Numbered from the stretch's first letter, positions 28,140-40,817 are shown. The stretch is DNA of 64,000 bases from Candidatus Rickettsia kotlanii (GCA_030295365.1 AP027062.1:206001-270000), one strand, 5' to 3'. Numbers and translations are program-made. Notes: generated by a model not told the origin, from the letters alone.

Positions 28140-30650
28140 ATGAATTTTATTAAAAAAACCTTTATTAGTATTGTTATAATTCTGATTTCATTATCTTTGA
28201 CTATAACTCTAACTGTTTATAGTGCAAATAAAGGACACTTAAATGAACCTTTGAAAAAAATAATTGAATTTTATTTAAGTAAAAATGATATAAAGGCTGT
28301 ACTACATAATTTAGAATTTAAAGAAAACCGATTATCCATAGATAAAATTTCCTTAAGTCTTATAGATAATGCTAGAGGAGAAATTAACAATTTTAATCTT
28401 TTCTTTAATTTCAAAAATTTCTTCTCTAATTCGTTAATAGAGGCTAATTTTAATATCGATAAAATTTCCGTAATTTCAAATAACGATGAAGAAATTATAA
28501 ATACTTCAACGACCGGTGATTATTCATTAAATATAATTAAAAAAGATTCCCTAACCGACATACGACTAACTTCAATAAAAAGTGATATCTTAACTGATGA
28601 GCAAGGAGTAGACTTACCTCTAGGAAATGCCTTATGCTCACATAAAGCCACCTATTCTAAAGATAATCCAAAGACCGTTAATTGCAAACTCACCTTTGGG
28701 GACAAAGCTTTTTTATCACTAAGCGGTATAATAACCGATAAAAATATCGATGCAAGTGCAGTTGCTACAAATATACCTTTAATAATTTATCAAACAGTCG
28801 AAAAAATTATTCCGGATAATCCTATAATCTCATATTTACGAGAACATATAAAACAAGGTTACATCCAAAACGGAGAATTAAATATTAAATTAGATAAAAA
28901 TTTTTTAAAAAAAAATATTTTAGTAGAAGATAATTTAAAAGCAAATTTACATATCTCGAATTTTGAATATAAATATCATACAGATTTACCGCCTTTGACT
29001 AAAGTTGACATTAATATAATCATTTCAGGACCGGAAATAAAATTTCTAATTAATGAAGCATATAGCGGTAAAAGTGTCATTTCAGACGGTATTATGACTT
29101 TCAAATGGGAAGGACTGGATAAATCACAATTTGTTTTTAATGCTACTGCTAAAGGTGAAATTAATGACTTAATTGCCTTTGTTCCAAATGATACATATCA
29201 AAATATTAAAGCTCAAAATATTGATCTTAAAAAAATCAAAGGAACAGCAAATTCAATAATAGAGCTAATAATTCCTATTAGCCCCAATATCCCTAATAGC
29301 TATAATGTTTTGTCGACATTAACAAATATCTCTTTTAACACCTTAGACAATAATATCCTATTACAAAACGGTGAAGCCAAAGGTAGTTTTAAAGATAATA
29401 AACTAAATATTAACGGTAAAGGTAACATTAATAATTATGCAAGCAGCTTTACTTATGATCATGATATATCGGATAAAAATAATGAGTGTTTACTTAAAAT
29501 AAAAAGCAATATTGCGGTAAATAATCAAAGATTTGGAGTATTTAAGTTAATTTCAGGCAGCACTGTTTTAAATTTTGAGTATAAAAAACAGCATAATAAT
29601 GAGAGTTTTATTACCGTTAATTCTAATCTTAATAATTTAGAATTTTATATAGATAAAGTATCTATTCATAAAAAATTATATAAAAAAGCCAATTTATATT
29701 TATATACTAAATTAAATGATAAAAATTTCGATAGAAATATTGAATTTAACCTTTCAGGGCAGGATAATCTAAAAATTAACGGTAATGCCTTAATTAAGAA
29801 AAATATTTATAATATTAATCTAGCCTCTGTTAAATATAATCATACGGATTTAAAAGGACAAATAATCATAGATAACCATAATCTTAATACGGCACTTTAT
29901 GGGAGCGTATTAGATTTATCAAATGCTAATATGATGCAGTTTTTAGAAAAAGCGGGAGATTCTACACGTAATATTAATTTAAAAACTAATATATCAAAAA
30001 TACTTTTAAAGAATAATATAATTCTAGGTAATCTTGATTTAGCAATTAAATGTGATAAAGTGCGGTGTTTCTCCGGCTTTCTAAATGCTAATATTGATAA
30101 TAAAACAGTTAAGATGTCGCTTACTGCTAAGGAAACTTTTGAACAATGGTTAATTGAATCCGATAATGCTGGAGCATTGCTTAAGGGACTCGGAATGTAT
30201 ACCACTATGCAAAACGGTCAGATTAACATCAACTTAAATACAAAAAGATATGAAGTAAAAAAAGGTGGGATAGTGCCAATATTAGACGGCAAATTTTCTA
30301 TAAAACATTTTACGGTAGTTGATACTCCTTTTTTAACACGGCTTGTTTCCTTTGTTTCGTTGCCGGGTTTTCTTAGTTCAGTAACTAATAATAAAAATAT
30401 TTTATTTGAAGATATAAGCGGTAAATTTAATTATAGAGGAAATATAATTACAATTTTTGATACGGAAGCACATGGACCGTTCTTTGATTTTACTATGACA
30501 GGTAATATTGATACCAAGCAGCAATTAATTATGGTTAAAGGAAATGTTATTCCTTCCTTTTTCTTAATCAGCACTATTGTAACTAAAATACCGGTAGTCG
30601 GTAAAATATTTTCCAAAGTCGCTCCTTACTCCCTAAAAATGAAATATTAA
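28140..30650 (+). CDS. AsmA-like / DUF3971-type envelope protein
   Basis: This 836-residue protein has an N-terminal membrane anchor (residues 8-28, [20 protein letters not shown]) and a long Asn/Lys/Ile-rich beta region facing the periplasm. The last 180 residues match the AsmA_2/YhdP C-terminal domain: [70 protein letters not shown] and [10 protein letters not shown]. AsmA-like proteins (TamB, YhdP) are bridge-like lipid carriers between the inner and outer membranes, so phospholipid transport is the likely role. That is by family; substrate and direction are unknown. It is divergent from ugd and followed by a repeat mosaic leading to ampG. Confidence 0.82.
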   Translation: MNFIKKTFISIVIILISLSLTITLTVYSANKGHLNEPLKKIIEFYLSKNDIKAVLHNLEFKENRLSIDKISLSLIDNARGEINNFNLFFNFKNFFSNSLIEANFNIDKISVISNNDEEIINTSTTGDYSLNIIKKDSLTDIRLTSIKSDILTDEQGVDLPLGNALCSHKATYSKDNPKTVNCKLTFGDKAFLSLSGIITDKNIDASAVATNIPLIIYQTVEKIIPDNPIISYLREHIKQGYIQNGELNIKLDKNFLKKNILVEDNLKANLHISNFEYKYHTDLPPLTKVDINIIISGPEIKFLINEAYSGKSVISDGIMTFKWEGLDKSQFVFNATAKGEINDLIAFVPNDTYQNIKAQNIDLKKIKGTANSIIELIIPISPNIPNSYNVLSTLTNISFNTLDNNILLQNGEAKGSFKDNKLNINGKGNINNYASSFTYDHDISDKNNECLLKIKSNIAVNNQRFGVFKLISGSTVLNFEYKKQHNNESFITVNSNLNNLEFYIDKVSIHKKLYKKANLYLYTKLNDKNFDRNIEFNLSGQDNLKINGNALIKKNIYNINLASVKYNHTDLKGQIIIDNHNLNTALYGSVLDLSNANMMQFLEKAGDSTRNINLKTNISKILLKNNIILGNLDLAIKCDKVRCFSGFLNANIDNKTVKMSLTAKETFEQWLIESDNAGALLKGLGMYTTMQNGQININLNTKRYEVKKGGIVPILDGKFSIKHFTVVDTPFLTRLVSFVSLPGFLSSVTNNKNILFEDISGKFNYRGNIITIFDTEAHGPFFDFTMTGNIDTKQQLIMVKGNVIPSFFLISTIVTKIPVVGKIFSKVAPYSLKMKY

Positions 30651-30699
30651 GTAACTATTTAAAGCTATTAGATTGCGTGTACAAAATGTTTAATCATTC

Positions 30700-31030
30700 C
30701 TTTATGTCATTCCTGCGAGGCATTATTGCGTGTGTACCTTATCGTCATTGCGAACGACTGAAAGCGTTGTTGTATGGCTTAAAAAACGTGTTCGGTGTTA
30801 TACCTTGGCTTGACTACGGTATCCAGAAAACAACTAAAAAGACTAACAATATTAGTATTTTTAACTGGGGCCTACTACAAACTTGTAGAATGACAGAGGT
30901 GGAAGTAAGCCATACAACAAATCCACAACTGCAAGGAGCGTGGTGGCAATCCAGAAATAATAATAGAATATTCTGTAAATCAGAATTTTTTACTGGATTG
31001 CTTCGTCGAAACTTACAGTTTTTCCTCACA
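30700..31030. repeat. Mosaic of palindromic repeats upstream of ampG
   Basis: At least three pieces are recognisable: a family B fragment (CGTCATTGCGAACGACTGAA, with the GTTGTTGTATGG linker), a family D copy at about 30800-30898 (CCTTGGCTTGACTACGGTAT to GTAGAATGACAGAGG), and a diverged B-like unit ending GGATTGCTTCGTCG and CCTCACAATGATG. The whole stretch is open in the ampG frame, giving a possible 118-residue extension that I treat as repeat-derived. Confidence 0.75.
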
Positions 31031-32329
31031 ATGATGTTGAAGATCAATTCATGCAAGAATGACATAAATAATCATACATATTTAATCGGTATTTTACTTT
31101 TAGGCTTAATTTCCGGTCTTACGTTCAATTTAATTTTTTTTACAGTTCCATATCAACTATCCGAAGCAAAATACACCACTGATATAATAGGTTCGATATC
31201 ACTAGCTGCCTTCCCGTATTGCTTAAAGGTCATATGGTCACCTTTTATAGATAAATACTCTATACCTTTTTTATGTTCTAAATTCGGTCACAGGCGTGGT
31301 TGGGCATTGGTATCACAAATATTTTTAATCCTAGTGATGACAGGGTTCTTAAATATAAGCCCTTGTAATAACTTATATATTACTGCAATTATCTTATTTA
31401 TTATTTCATTCTGCAGTTCTACACAAGATATTGTACTTGATGCATATAGAATTGAGAGACCTACATCTAAAGAAGAGCTTTCAATGGCTTTTACCTTTAG
31501 TAGCATAGGGTTTCGTTTAGGTATGTTACTTGGCAGCGTCGGTACTTTATATTTATCAATTATTCTCGGCTGGAATACAGTATATAAATTTGCTCTATTA
31601 ATTACTCTAATTGGACCTATAGTAATTTTATGTATCAAAGAACCACAATCAAAAGAAATACACCATACAACTACTAATTTAATAGGATTACAACAATATT
31701 TTGAAGTTATTAAAAAAAGTATTATCTCCTTAAAAAATGAACAACAATATTTACTGCTAATTATATTGTTTATCTTTTTATATAAAGCTGCGGATTCTAT
31801 ACCTATGGCTATGAGTTCGCCTTTATTGCTAGATTTAAGTTTTACTACTCATGAAATTGCCGTTATTTACAAAGCTTACGGGTTACTAATCATGATCATC
31901 GGAGGAGCTTTAAGCGGTGTTATGGCTGCAAAAATGGGTATATTTCATAGTGTCTTAATTGGTGGAGTTATTCAATTATTGTCACCTCTGATGTTTATGA
32001 TTCTTGCTAGTATCGGCTATGATATAAAGACATTTATAATAACTGTTACAGTACAAAACTTTTGTGCAGGCTTTGCAGGAACTATTATCTCTATCTATTT
32101 TGCTAGCCTTTGCAATAGTGAATTTGTTGCCACACAATATTCTATTATTGCATCTTTTAGCTCTCTTAGCCGTATTATTCTAGCTAGCCTTGGCGGTATT
32201 TGTGCAAAATATCTTACTTGGCCTGTATTCTTTTTAGGTAATACTCTGTTTAGCATGTTATTTATCCCGATATTTTATAAAATATATAGAAAGAAACTAG
32301 GCTTTGTGAATATTTCTAAAAAGATATGA
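31031..32329 (+). CDS. ampG: AmpG-type muropeptide MFS transporter
   Basis: AmpG permeases of the major facilitator superfamily import anhydro-muropeptides for cell-wall recycling. Rickettsia carry several paralogues, and the substrate of each is not certain. From 31031 the protein is 432 residues with about 12 membrane segments. The family block [20 protein letters not shown] and [12 protein letters not shown] near residues 45-90 is clear, as is [14 protein letters not shown] near 125. The frame is open back to 30677, but that extension is encoded by palindromic repeats and contains repeat peptides ([10 protein letters not shown]), so the ATG at 31031 (or 31034) is preferred. No good Shine-Dalgarno is visible. 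Confidence 0.87.
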   Translation: MMLKINSCKNDINNHTYLIGILLLGLISGLTFNLIFFTVPYQLSEAKYTTDIIGSISLAAFPYCLKVIWSPFIDKYSIPFLCSKFGHRRGWALVSQIFLILVMTGFLNISPCNNLYITAIILFIISFCSSTQDIVLDAYRIERPTSKEELSMAFTFSSIGFRLGMLLGSVGTLYLSIILGWNTVYKFALLITLIGPIVILCIKEPQSKEIHHTTTNLIGLQQYFEVIKKSIISLKNEQQYLLLIILFIFLYKAADSIPMAMSSPLLLDLSFTTHEIAVIYKAYGLLIMIIGGALSGVMAAKMGIFHSVLIGGVIQLLSPLMFMILASIGYDIKTFIITVTVQNFCAGFAGTIISIYFASLCNSEFVATQYSIIASFSSLSRIILASLGGICAKYLTWPVFFLGNTLFSMLFIPIFYKIYRKKLGFVNISKKI

Positions 32330-32395
32330 CAATTATTAAAAAAGGTTTATAATATTGATATATATATTTTTGCGAAATGAAGAGTTAGAATTTTT

Positions 32396-33151
32396 ATGAA
32401 GCTATATAGTTTTCAAGAACATTTACTAGAATTAAAAATAAGGCTTCTTAGAATATTTACTGCTTTTATAATTATATTTGCTATTTGCTATTATTTTAGC
32501 GACACTATTTATAATGTTTTATTAAAACCGCTTGCTAAGCTAAGCGGTGATACGGCACGAAATATAATTTATACAGGGCTTACAGAAGCATTTTTTACCT
32601 ATATTAAACTTGCAGCTTTTACTGCTTTTACTATTATTATACCTATAATTGCTTTGGAGTGTTATTTATTTATCAGTCCCGGGTTACACCGCCATGAAAA
32701 AAAAATTATCGCTTTTATTCTTTTTATGTCGCCTATTTTATTTTGGTGCGGTAGTATTTTTGTTTTTTACTTTGTAATGCCGAAAGCTTGGAATTTTTTT
32801 CTTAGTTTTGAAAAACGTGATATGATAGTACCGATAGTTTTGGAAGCAAGAATTAGTGAGTATCTAAATTTAGTTATTCATTTAATTATTGCTTTTGGAG
32901 TCGCTTTTCAACTACCAATTGTGATAATGATATTAAATATACTAAAAATAGTTAAGGTACAAACACTTAAGCAAAAAAGACGCATTGCCGTGGTAATTAA
33001 CTTTATTATTGCAGGAATATTAACACCTCCTGACATTTTCAGCCAGTTTGCTCTTGCAATACCACTACTTTTATTATATGAAACTTCAATAATGATATGT
33101 AATTTTATAGAAAAACCGAGGACACTAAATGTTAAATATCAAGTGGATTAG
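32396..33151 (+). CDS. tatC: Sec-independent translocase subunit TatC
   Basis: TatC is the six-segment membrane receptor for twin-arginine signal peptides. The 251 residues show the N-terminal motif [16 protein letters not shown], the conserved periplasmic loop [10 protein letters not shown], and segments ending [27 protein letters not shown], where the TPPD motif is diagnostic (the run is abbreviated here as LTPPDIFSQ). It overlaps serS by 23 bases, so they are translated from one message. The upstream bases GAAATGAAGAGTT also occur beside family A repeats. Confidence 0.96.
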   Translation: MKLYSFQEHLLELKIRLLRIFTAFIIIFAICYYFSDTIYNVLLKPLAKLSGDTARNIIYTGLTEAFFTYIKLAAFTAFTIIIPIIALECYLFISPGLHRHEKKIIAFILFMSPILFWCGSIFVFYFVMPKAWNFFLSFEKRDMIVPIVLEARISEYLNLVIHLIIAFGVAFQLPIVIMILNILKIVKVQTLKQKRRIAVVINFIIAGILTPPDIFSQFALAIPLLLLYETSIMICNFIEKPRTLNVKYQVD

Positions 33152-34406
33152 AGAAAATCAAGAATTGTTTGATCAAAAGCTTAGCCAAAGATTTATTGAA
33201 CCTATGTCTAGTAAAATTGCTATGCTCGACGGAGAGAAAAGAAAAATTACGAGTTTAATTCAAGAATTTCAGCATGCACGTAAGGTAAAATCAAAGATTT
33301 TAGGTAATATGGCCTCTAAAAGCGGCGAAGAGTTTGAAGGGTTACAAAGAGATGTCAAACATATAAATGAGAAGTTGGAAGCACTTGAACAGGATTTAAA
33401 TAATAATAACGAATTAAATGAACTATTAAATATGTTGCCTAATATTCCGGATGAAGAAGTACCTTACGGAATGGATGAAAGTATGAATAAATTAGTTCGT
33501 ACTTACGGAAAGATAAATCCAAATGCTTTGAATAAACAGCATTTTGAACTAGGTATAAAATTAAATTTAATGGATTTTGAACAAACTGCTAAAATTTCTG
33601 GAACTAGATTTGTAACGTTAAAAGGTGATTTAGCAAAGCTAGAACGTGCTTTAATTAATTTTATGATTGATGTTCATACTAAAAAGTTGGATTTCTTTGA
33701 GATATCACCTCCGGTATTAGTTCGAGATAATGCTATGTATAATGCAGGACAACTACCTAAATTTACCAAAGAGTCTTTTGCAACAGCCAATGGTTACAGA
33801 CTAATTCCAACCGCAGAAGTATCTTTAGTAAATATGGTCGCCGATACTATTATACCAAGAGAAAAATTACCGATACGTTATGTTGCTTACACCACGTGCT
33901 TTAGATCAGAAGCAGGTAGTAGCGGTAGAGATACAAGAGGTATGATTAGGTTACATCAGTTCGGTAAAGTTGAGTTAGTATCTATTACTACCCCTGAAGA
34001 ATCAAAAAATGAGCATGAATATATAACTAATGCATCAGAGACTATTTTACAAAAACTGAATCTTCCTTATCGTGTTATGTTACTTTGCACCGGAGATATG
34101 GGATTTGCAGCAAAAAAAACCTATGATATAGAAGTATGGCTTCCAGGACAAAAGCAATATCGCGAAATTGCTAGCTGTTCTAATTGTGGAGATTTTCAAG
34201 CACGTAGAATGAAAGCAAGATATAAAGAATTCGGCAGTAACGAAACTACCTTAGTTCATACTTTAAATGCTTCAGGATTACCTATCGGAAGAACTATGGT
34301 CGCAATACTTGAAAATTATCAGAATGAAGATGGATCAATAACTATACCGGATGTCTTGATAAATTACATGGGAGGATTACAAAAAATCACTGCCTATAGT
34401 GAATAA
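33129..34406 (+). CDS. serS: Seryl-tRNA synthetase
   Basis: This class II synthetase charges tRNA-Ser. The 425 residues contain the N-terminal coiled-coil arm (about 25-105) that reaches the long variable arm of the tRNA, class II motif 2 with [20 protein letters not shown] near 255-275 and motif 3 [19 protein letters not shown] near 375-395. [20 protein letters not shown] is the family motif before it. Its start lies inside the tatC end. The 3' side is a repeat-rich spacer of 350 bases before the virB4-like gene, in which I see no other gene. Confidence 0.97.
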   Translation: MLNIKWIRENQELFDQKLSQRFIEPMSSKIAMLDGEKRKITSLIQEFQHARKVKSKILGNMASKSGEEFEGLQRDVKHINEKLEALEQDLNNNNELNELLNMLPNIPDEEVPYGMDESMNKLVRTYGKINPNALNKQHFELGIKLNLMDFEQTAKISGTRFVTLKGDLAKLERALINFMIDVHTKKLDFFEISPPVLVRDNAMYNAGQLPKFTKESFATANGYRLIPTAEVSLVNMVADTIIPREKLPIRYVAYTTCFRSEAGSSGRDTRGMIRLHQFGKVELVSITTPEESKNEHEYITNASETILQKLNLPYRVMLLCTGDMGFAAKKTYDIEVWLPGQKQYREIASCSNCGDFQARRMKARYKEFGSNETTLVHTLNASGLPIGRTMVAILENYQNEDGSITIPDVLINYMGGLQKITAYSE

Positions 34407-34458
34407 TTGTTTATCAACTAATAAATAATTAAGGTACAGTTTCTAGTTGTTATTAAAT

Positions 34459-34560
34459 TGGCTTTGTTGCATGGCTCTCCATGTTATTCCCGCTTTCGCG
34501 GGAATAACATCGAGTAGAGGCCTACGGCTGCTCGCAATGACGATTCTAGCATCCACACAG
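34459..34560. repeat. Family C hairpin plus partial family B unit
   Basis: The linker GGCTTTGTTGCATGG is followed by the hairpin TGTTATTCCCGC/GCGGGAATAACA at 34482-34509 and a family B right half (CTACGGCTGCTCGCAATGACG, then ATCCACACAG). Confidence 0.7.
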
Positions 34561-34602
34561 GCAAAATTTATTAGTATATACTCCTGTGAAATGAAGAGTT
34601 GT

Positions 34603-34730
34603 TATACGAAGTTCAACTTGAAAAAGAGCAAGGAGTCTGTAAGCCGAGGGGCAGAGCGTCTACTTAATACGTGAGCATCCAAGGACTTACACAAACGACG
34701 TAGCCAATTTTTCAAGTTGAACGAGTATAC
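34603..34730. repeat. Palindromic repeat family A, copy 4 (best preserved)
   Basis: The ends TATACGAAGTTCAACTTGAA and TTCAAGTTGAACGAGTATA are near-perfect inverted repeats. The core holds GAGCAAGGAGTCTGTAAGCC, CTTAATACGTGAGCATCC and ACGACGTAGCCAATTTT. GAAATGAAGAGTTG lies just before it. Confidence 0.85.
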
Positions 34731-34758
34731 AAAACAATAATTTAAATTCAGGTTATTT

Positions 34759-37191
34759 GTGTTTAGTGGTTTACGAAAATTTGACAAAGATATATATAAT
34801 TATAATGCTCCTAGTTTTATACCTATAGCATGTCATTATAATGAAAATACTTTACTTACCAAAGACGGTAAATTACTACAAATTATCAAAGTACACGGCA
34901 TTAACTCAGAGAAAATAAGCGATAACATACAAAATTTACGTGAAATGGTTAGAGTTTCTATAAAAAAGAATATAACCAATTATGATTTTGCTTTTTGGCT
35001 ACATACAATACGAGAAAAACAAAACTTAGACGATTTAACTCCTTACAAAAAATTACTACCGGCAAATATTCATAGCCTATGGCAAAGAAAAAACCATTGG
35101 AATGATAAATTCGTTAATACTTTATATATATCTATAGTACATGATTCTGCTAAAGTTAACATCGTAAATTTTAACTCTTTAATAAATTCTTTATCTAATA
35201 AATTAATTACTGATTTTGAAAATAACTACTTAGATTTAGCTTTTCAAAAATTAGACAATATCACTAATAATATTTTAAATGATTTAAACGAATTCAGTGC
35301 TGAAAAACTCGGTATAATATTTGAAAATGATAATGTTTTTTCTAGTCCTTTATTCTTATATAATCGAATAGCTAACCTTAATAATAATGATTGTTTGGTA
35401 CCTATCATAGATTTATCTGATGCACTAGGTAGAAGTATTTATACAATTAGCGGCGATAAAATGGTAGTTACGGATCATAAGAAAAATAATAAATTTGCTT
35501 CTTTACTATCTATAAAAGAATATCATGAAACTCCTTCTAGTACACTGGATAAATTTTTACAGTTACCGATTGAATTAATAATAACTGAAATATTTTACTT
35601 TGTTAACAAAAAACAAGTAATATCCAAATTGCATGGTCAAGATTATATTCTAAAAATTACTAACGACTCAACTTTACTTAATCACAAAGGGATTAATAAG
35701 CTTGATGCAGCTAATTTAGATTTTCAATTTTGTAATCAGCAAATTTCAATTGCCGTTATAGAAGAAGATGAAAATAAACTAGATGCAGCCGTAGCTAAAG
35801 CATCAACCGAACTTTTTAAACTTGGTATTATTCATGTAAAAGAAGATCTTAATATTGAGCAAATATTTTGGTCGCAATTACCTGCTAACTTTGCCTTTAT
35901 ACGTAGAATGTCGCCATTATCCGTAGAGCATATTGCTTCTCTTACCGCTCTTCATAATACTACACTCGGTAATCAATATAATCCTTGGGGTAAGGCTATA
36001 ACTTTACTGCGAACCGAGAAAGGTACTCCATATTTCATGAATTTTCATGATAAAACGAATAAAGGTAATACTTGCATCTTTGGTACGGAAAAAACCGGCA
36101 AGACCGTATTATTGAACTTTTTAATATCAGAATCGACTAAATACGATCCAACAATAATTTATATCTCTAATAATAATGATTCTAAAATTTTTATCGAGGC
36201 AATAGAAGGCAAATGGTCAGAACCGGACAAACAAATTATCAATCCATTTTTAGTAGATGATACAGAAAAATCACAAGCATTCATTTTAGAATTTTTAAAA
36301 TTAATCAGTGGTCATTATATTTCACCTCTTAGCGAAATAGAGATATCCTTTCTAGAGAAATTAAAAAATAAAATTTTATCAATTGAAAAAGAAAAACGTA
36401 TTTTTTCCGATATTTTAAAATTAGAAGATTTTAAGGAGGAAGGAGGAATACAAATACTTGATAAACTTAAAGTTTTTACCGAAGAACAATTATATTCCGG
36501 ATTATTTGACGGATCGTCTCTTAATATTGAAGAAGGGAAAGTTATAGGGTTTAATTTATATAAACTTTCTGATGAGCCGTTTTCTAAACAATTTTACCCA
36601 ACAGAGAGAAAATTTTTAGAACAATTCAATAATAATTTAAAGAAACACCAAAGTATTAGTGCAGCAGTAATTTATGCTTTTACTTATCATTTAAGTCTAG
36701 TTGGCACAAAACCTAAAATATTTGCTGCCGATAATTTTGATAAACTTTACAGACCTGAGGTTTATTATGATAATATAAATTTAATCTATAATAATTTGTC
36801 TCAAAATAACGGTATTTTCGTCAGTAATTTCAATTTTATTTATCTTAAGTCATATCCAAAATATACTATAAAACCTTGGCTTGATTTAATTAATACTAAA
36901 ATTATTCTACCGTCTGACGTTAAAATAGAAGATTTAGATAAAATTTTAGGTTTAAGCAAGCCAGAAATACGAAAATTATCACAGCTAATACTTTCTGCAA
37001 GAATGTTCTTAATTAGTAAAGATAATACATCGATAGCTTCTGAATTAAGTATTGCCGCTTTAATAGGAGCTGTCCGTATTTTATCAAGCAGACAGGAGGA
37101 AATGGATATTTATAAAAAAATACTTGAACAACACCAAGGTCCTCCAGATAATTGGGTTAATTACCTATATAATGAGTTAAATACGGACTAA
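34759..37191 (+). CDS. Divergent VirB4-family type IV secretion ATPase (second paralogue)
   Basis: VirB4 ATPases energise type IV secretion at the inner membrane. This 810-residue protein starts at GTG (34759) and resembles the second VirB4 copy of the Rickettsia Rvh system. It has the N-terminal VirB4 domain (SFIPIACHYNENTLLTKDGK, EMVRVSIKKNI) and a C-terminal ATPase domain with Walker A GTEKTGKT near residue 442. The Walker B region near 654 reads IFAADNFDKLYRPEVYY, where active VirB4 proteins have hydrophobic residues followed by Asp-Glu; the Glu is missing here. The protein may therefore bind but poorly hydrolyse ATP and act as a structural partner of the main VirB4. It leads a block with a Cys-rich exported protein and TerC. 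Confidence 0.85.
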   Translation: MFSGLRKFDKDIYNYNAPSFIPIACHYNENTLLTKDGKLLQIIKVHGINSEKISDNIQNLREMVRVSIKKNITNYDFAFWLHTIREKQNLDDLTPYKKLLPANIHSLWQRKNHWNDKFVNTLYISIVHDSAKVNIVNFNSLINSLSNKLITDFENNYLDLAFQKLDNITNNILNDLNEFSAEKLGIIFENDNVFSSPLFLYNRIANLNNNDCLVPIIDLSDALGRSIYTISGDKMVVTDHKKNNKFASLLSIKEYHETPSSTLDKFLQLPIELIITEIFYFVNKKQVISKLHGQDYILKITNDSTLLNHKGINKLDAANLDFQFCNQQISIAVIEEDENKLDAAVAKASTELFKLGIIHVKEDLNIEQIFWSQLPANFAFIRRMSPLSVEHIASLTALHNTTLGNQYNPWGKAITLLRTEKGTPYFMNFHDKTNKGNTCIFGTEKTGKTVLLNFLISESTKYDPTIIYISNNNDSKIFIEAIEGKWSEPDKQIINPFLVDDTEKSQAFILEFLKLISGHYISPLSEIEISFLEKLKNKILSIEKEKRIFSDILKLEDFKEEGGIQILDKLKVFTEEQLYSGLFDGSSLNIEEGKVIGFNLYKLSDEPFSKQFYPTERKFLEQFNNNLKKHQSISAAVIYAFTYHLSLVGTKPKIFAADNFDKLYRPEVYYDNINLIYNNLSQNNGIFVSNFNFIYLKSYPKYTIKPWLDLINTKIILPSDVKIEDLDKILGLSKPEIRKLSQLILSARMFLISKDNTSIASELSIAALIGAVRILSSRQEEMDIYKKILEQHQGPPDNWVNYLYNELNTD

Positions 37192-37201
37192 TATTTCACT
37201 C

Positions 37202-37276
37202 TGTCATCCCGTGATTTATTATGGGATCCAAAAAAATTAAAAAGGACTGGAGCCCGCTACAAAATCGTGGGATGAC
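37202..37276. repeat. Palindromic repeat family D, copy 2
   Basis: TGTCATCCCGTGATTTATTA at the left and AATCGTGGGATGACA at the right, separated by an A-rich centre. It lies between virB4-like and the Cys-rich gene. Confidence 0.7.
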
Positions 37277-37325
37277 AATAATTTATTATGAACTATAAAA
37301 ACAACGAGCATAAAGAATACTCAAA

Positions 37326-40300
37326 GTGTTAAAAAAATATTTACTATTTTTCTTATTTTCATTTTTCTCATTTAATGTATATGCATCTATTTGGGATGAT
37401 ATAGTCACTTGTCTTGGCGATCCATGTAATTGCGGTCAAAGTGAGAGAACGGAAATTTGGAATAGGGATGGAGGCATCAATGCAAAGCTAAGAGGGCCTT
37501 TTAAACCAAACACATTATGTCCTCCTTGGAATAAAAGCGACGGTCGCGATAATGATACTTGTTTATTAAAATTTGATTACCCAGGTACATTTATTGGTTT
37601 TTTACTCAATAGATGTGCGGAAGAAGCCCCTGATAGTAGTTACTTTACTCCTAAAATTCGTATTAGAATTCAAAGCTGTAATGCCGCAGCTTGTTGGCAT
37701 CAAAACTCTACTTTAAATTGGGATGGAGAATGTGTATTATGGCCTACAGGTTACGGTCTACCTCTAACTAGAGTCTGTGCTAGAATTGCCGTACCGGATA
37801 TGCCTCCACCTTCCGGGATAAATGCCCCGCCTTCCCCTGCAGATCCAGGTTATACTGATGGGGTACATCTCAATAAAGTCGGTTATACAGAAACTGATAA
37901 TAAGATAATCGGTGTAGACGGAAAAATCATTACTTTAAAACCTCCTAAACTTTGTGCTTATAGCGATCCTGGACTTGTTAATCTTATTTCAGATTCCGGT
38001 GTACATCTTGATCCGATGGACTGGAATCCTAATCGTCAACCTCTTCATCAGACTAATGAACTTAGCCCTATTGCAAAAGTATTAAAATTTTTAGTTGAAA
38101 CGGTAAAAGGAGCCAGTTTGCCAAGTTTATTAGGGCAGCTTCTTGGTATGATAAATCAAAATTCAGAGTTTATAAAAGTACTTCAATCAATACTTAATGC
38201 AATAGGAGAGCTTTTTAATTTTTTTCCTACTTTAATAATAAAAATTATTGAAACACTTGGGTCATTAAACGGTTCTGTAGATAGCTATTCTTTTGGTTGT
38301 GTACAATTACCTTTAGGGCCTTTTCCACCGCCATATTGTCCAAATTTAGATTATATTAGCATTAATGCAAGCGCTAATAATGTATGTAGCATAAAAGATG
38401 CAAGCGGCAAGTTTGACCAATCTTCTACTAGTCCGGCTTGTGTAGTGCCATCTAATATTAATGTTAAAAACAATATTGTTAATAATACCATACGTGTTAG
38501 CTTTAGCAATCTTGTCCCGCTTTGCAAGAGTTCTCGCTCTGACCTCAAAACTTGTGTAGAACCACGTAATATAGATTTTTCTTCAGCAAAAATTACTCAT
38601 ACTAATACGGCTTTTAAAGATTTAATTAAATCGTGTAAAAATACTTCAGGCAACACTCCATGTATTAATACAGAAATTTCTACGCCATGTAGTGTTACGG
38701 CTAACGGTTGTAATGAGGGATTTAGAATAGTATATTCGCAGAAAATTGGAAATATAGAAACACCCAGCGATTACTACATAAGCGATATACCAGACTGTCC
38801 AAGTTCTAATTCAACTACTTGTCAAAAAGTGTGGGGAGTTAATATTGGCGAATTTAAGGATGTAAGCGTAAAATTTCCTAAGGTACAAAAGCAAGATACA
38901 ACTAGCTTAATGCCTATAAAGACAGATGTCACCTTAAAAGACAATAACGGTAAAGATAGAAAGCTTTATGTCTCTATTAGTAATACCGAAGACGATAAGC
39001 AAAATCCTAATAATATTTGCTTATTTGAGTCTGGTAATTTAATAGATTGCGTACCAAGAGTAAATCATTCTTACAGCTTAGCTGCTTATGAATGTGCAAA
39101 GCAATATGCCGGAATTACCTGTACTAATAATAGCAATCCCAACGATGCTTATTATAAACCGCAATTCATTGCGTCAGTACAAGTCAGAGAAGGCGACAAT
39201 ATCATAGATGAAACAAGCACTCTTGTAACGCCGTTAGCATACGCCGGACCTCCACCTCCCAACCCCACTGACACAGAAAGCATAGTAATGCTTGCTGGTT
39301 ATAAGTATAGTTCTTCCGTTGTGTTTATACCTAAAGATCCAAAGAAAGATCAATATATTGCTATGCCGTTTTCAGAAGAGAATGCTCTAAATCAGTTGAC
39401 TATTTACGGTAAATATAAAGACGATAAAGCACCTTATGATAGTAATGGAAATCCTAACTCAAGTGCGGTATATTTAAAATATTTAGAGTATATAAACGGT
39501 AAATATATCCAAGGTGGAACACATGCCTGCTTGATGCCAAAAAATTTCCAACATTGTAACCCTATGCTGCGTCCTACTTTACCTGATGGATCACCTATGC
39601 CCGGTTACAATAATGATTCGATAAATTGTGTACTTGCTAAACTCAACAACAACGACACTATAAATTGTAAAGATTTTAAAAATAAATATAACGTTAAGTA
39701 TCCAAATCTTGGCTTATGTAAAAAAGATACAGATCTAACACGCTGTACTCTAGAAGAAACAGTGTCAGGTCCAGGAAGAGGTATTACAATTTATACTTGC
39801 AATATAAATAAGATTCCGAGTAAATGCTATACCAATAACGATAAGGCTAATACTCCAGTATGTGTTTTAAGTAGGAATTATACAGATAGAATCGAGCCGA
39901 AACCTAGCATAGGACCAATATTAGTACCGGTAGATCCTTCAAAATATTATACAGTGACATATACAAAAGGAGATAACAATACTCCTCCTGAGCCGACATA
40001 TAAAGCTGAGACTGAGGATGTAAGAGATAAAACTTGGCAAGAGCTAAATCTTTGTGTTCCTATATTAGTACCTACTTGTGCTAAAATTCCTAGCACAGAG
40101 GAAGCTCCTTCCGGTAACAATCACGGTAATGCAGAATGGCCTGAAAGCGATATAGGAGAACTTGCAACAGGAAAATGCCCGACGAATTGGATACCTATTG
40201 ATCCTAATAAACCTTTAAAACGCCATTGTTTATCATATTTTGATAGAAAGGTTGTCGAGTTTGAACCTTTAGGCAAAAATGTCGGCTGTAGAAAATCTAA

Positions 40301-40814
40301 AGGATTACCTATAAAAGTTAGTTATAACGACTTTCCATCAGACCAATTACCTGAGACCCTTTATAATCCGGTAACTAAAATAGGTGACTATATCTTAAAC
40401 AAGAAACCGGTACCATATATGAACACTATGGTATTTCCAGATGATGGAGCACGTATAAATGCAGCAGATCACCTGAACAATACAACATTGCATACTGTAG
40501 AATTCAAAGTAACTTTAGATGCAATAATAGACGATATTGAGTATTTTAAAATAAAAGATTTATGGTATGATGATTGCATATTAATATATGTCAACGACAT
40601 AAAGTTACTTAGCCTCCCTACTAACGTTGATTCTCTAGATGAGACAAGGTACTGTAACAATGGACAGGACCAAAATCAAGCATTACACGCTAAAAATTTA
40701 CCGATTGATATAAAGCGTTATTTAAAACAAGGAGAAAATACTATAAGATTCCAGCTAAGAGTTATGTTTAGTGGAGGACTATATTTCCACATGCAATATA
40801 AGATGAAGAGATAA
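37326..40814 (+). CDS. Large Cys-rich exported protein, unknown function
   Basis: This 1162-residue protein starts at GTG 37326 with a clear Sec signal peptide ([16 protein letters not shown], cleavage near residue 20). It contains about 43 Cys spread along its length, mostly spaced pairs (LGDPCNC, CNAAACW), implying many disulfides in the periplasm or on the surface. Residues 250-320 form a more hydrophobic, helical stretch ([36 protein letters not shown]). The C-terminal 120 residues are Cys-poor and beta-like. Pro/Asn-rich linkers separate the blocks. Its place right after a VirB4 paralogue and three bases before terC suggests a T4SS-associated or surface role. I do not recognise a family, and Cys-rich secretion proteins such as TraN are only a loose analogy. 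Confidence 0.8.
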   Translation: MLKKYLLFFLFSFFSFNVYASIWDDIVTCLGDPCNCGQSERTEIWNRDGGINAKLRGPFKPNTLCPPWNKSDGRDNDTCLLKFDYPGTFIGFLLNRCAEEAPDSSYFTPKIRIRIQSCNAAACWHQNSTLNWDGECVLWPTGYGLPLTRVCARIAVPDMPPPSGINAPPSPADPGYTDGVHLNKVGYTETDNKIIGVDGKIITLKPPKLCAYSDPGLVNLISDSGVHLDPMDWNPNRQPLHQTNELSPIAKVLKFLVETVKGASLPSLLGQLLGMINQNSEFIKVLQSILNAIGELFNFFPTLIIKIIETLGSLNGSVDSYSFGCVQLPLGPFPPPYCPNLDYISINASANNVCSIKDASGKFDQSSTSPACVVPSNINVKNNIVNNTIRVSFSNLVPLCKSSRSDLKTCVEPRNIDFSSAKITHTNTAFKDLIKSCKNTSGNTPCINTEISTPCSVTANGCNEGFRIVYSQKIGNIETPSDYYISDIPDCPSSNSTTCQKVWGVNIGEFKDVSVKFPKVQKQDTTSLMPIKTDVTLKDNNGKDRKLYVSISNTEDDKQNPNNICLFESGNLIDCVPRVNHSYSLAAYECAKQYAGITCTNNSNPNDAYYKPQFIASVQVREGDNIIDETSTLVTPLAYAGPPPPNPTDTESIVMLAGYKYSSSVVFIPKDPKKDQYIAMPFSEENALNQLTIYGKYKDDKAPYDSNGNPNSSAVYLKYLEYINGKYIQGGTHACLMPKNFQHCNPMLRPTLPDGSPMPGYNNDSINCVLAKLNNNDTINCKDFKNKYNVKYPNLGLCKKDTDLTRCTLEETVSGPGRGITIYTCNINKIPSKCYTNNDKANTPVCVLSRNYTDRIEPKPSIGPILVPVDPSKYYTVTYTKGDNNTPPEPTYKAETEDVRDKTWQELNLCVPILVPTCAKIPSTEEAPSGNNHGNAEWPESDIGELATGKCPTNWIPIDPNKPLKRHCLSYFDRKVVEFEPLGKNVGCRKSKGLPIKVSYNDFPSDQLPETLYNPVTKIGDYILNKKPVPYMNTMVFPDDGARINAADHLNNTTLHTVEFKVTLDAIIDDIEYFKIKDLWYDDCILIYVNDIKLLSLPTNVDSLDETRYCNNGQDQNQALHAKNLPIDIKRYLKQGENTIRFQLRVMFSGGLYFHMQYKMKR

Positions 40815-40817
40815 ATA

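Noticed and set aside
34447-34674. 75-codon open frame after serS
   Set aside because: It is composed of repeat sequence (family C hairpin, family B half, family A arm) with no ribosome-binding site or gene-like composition.
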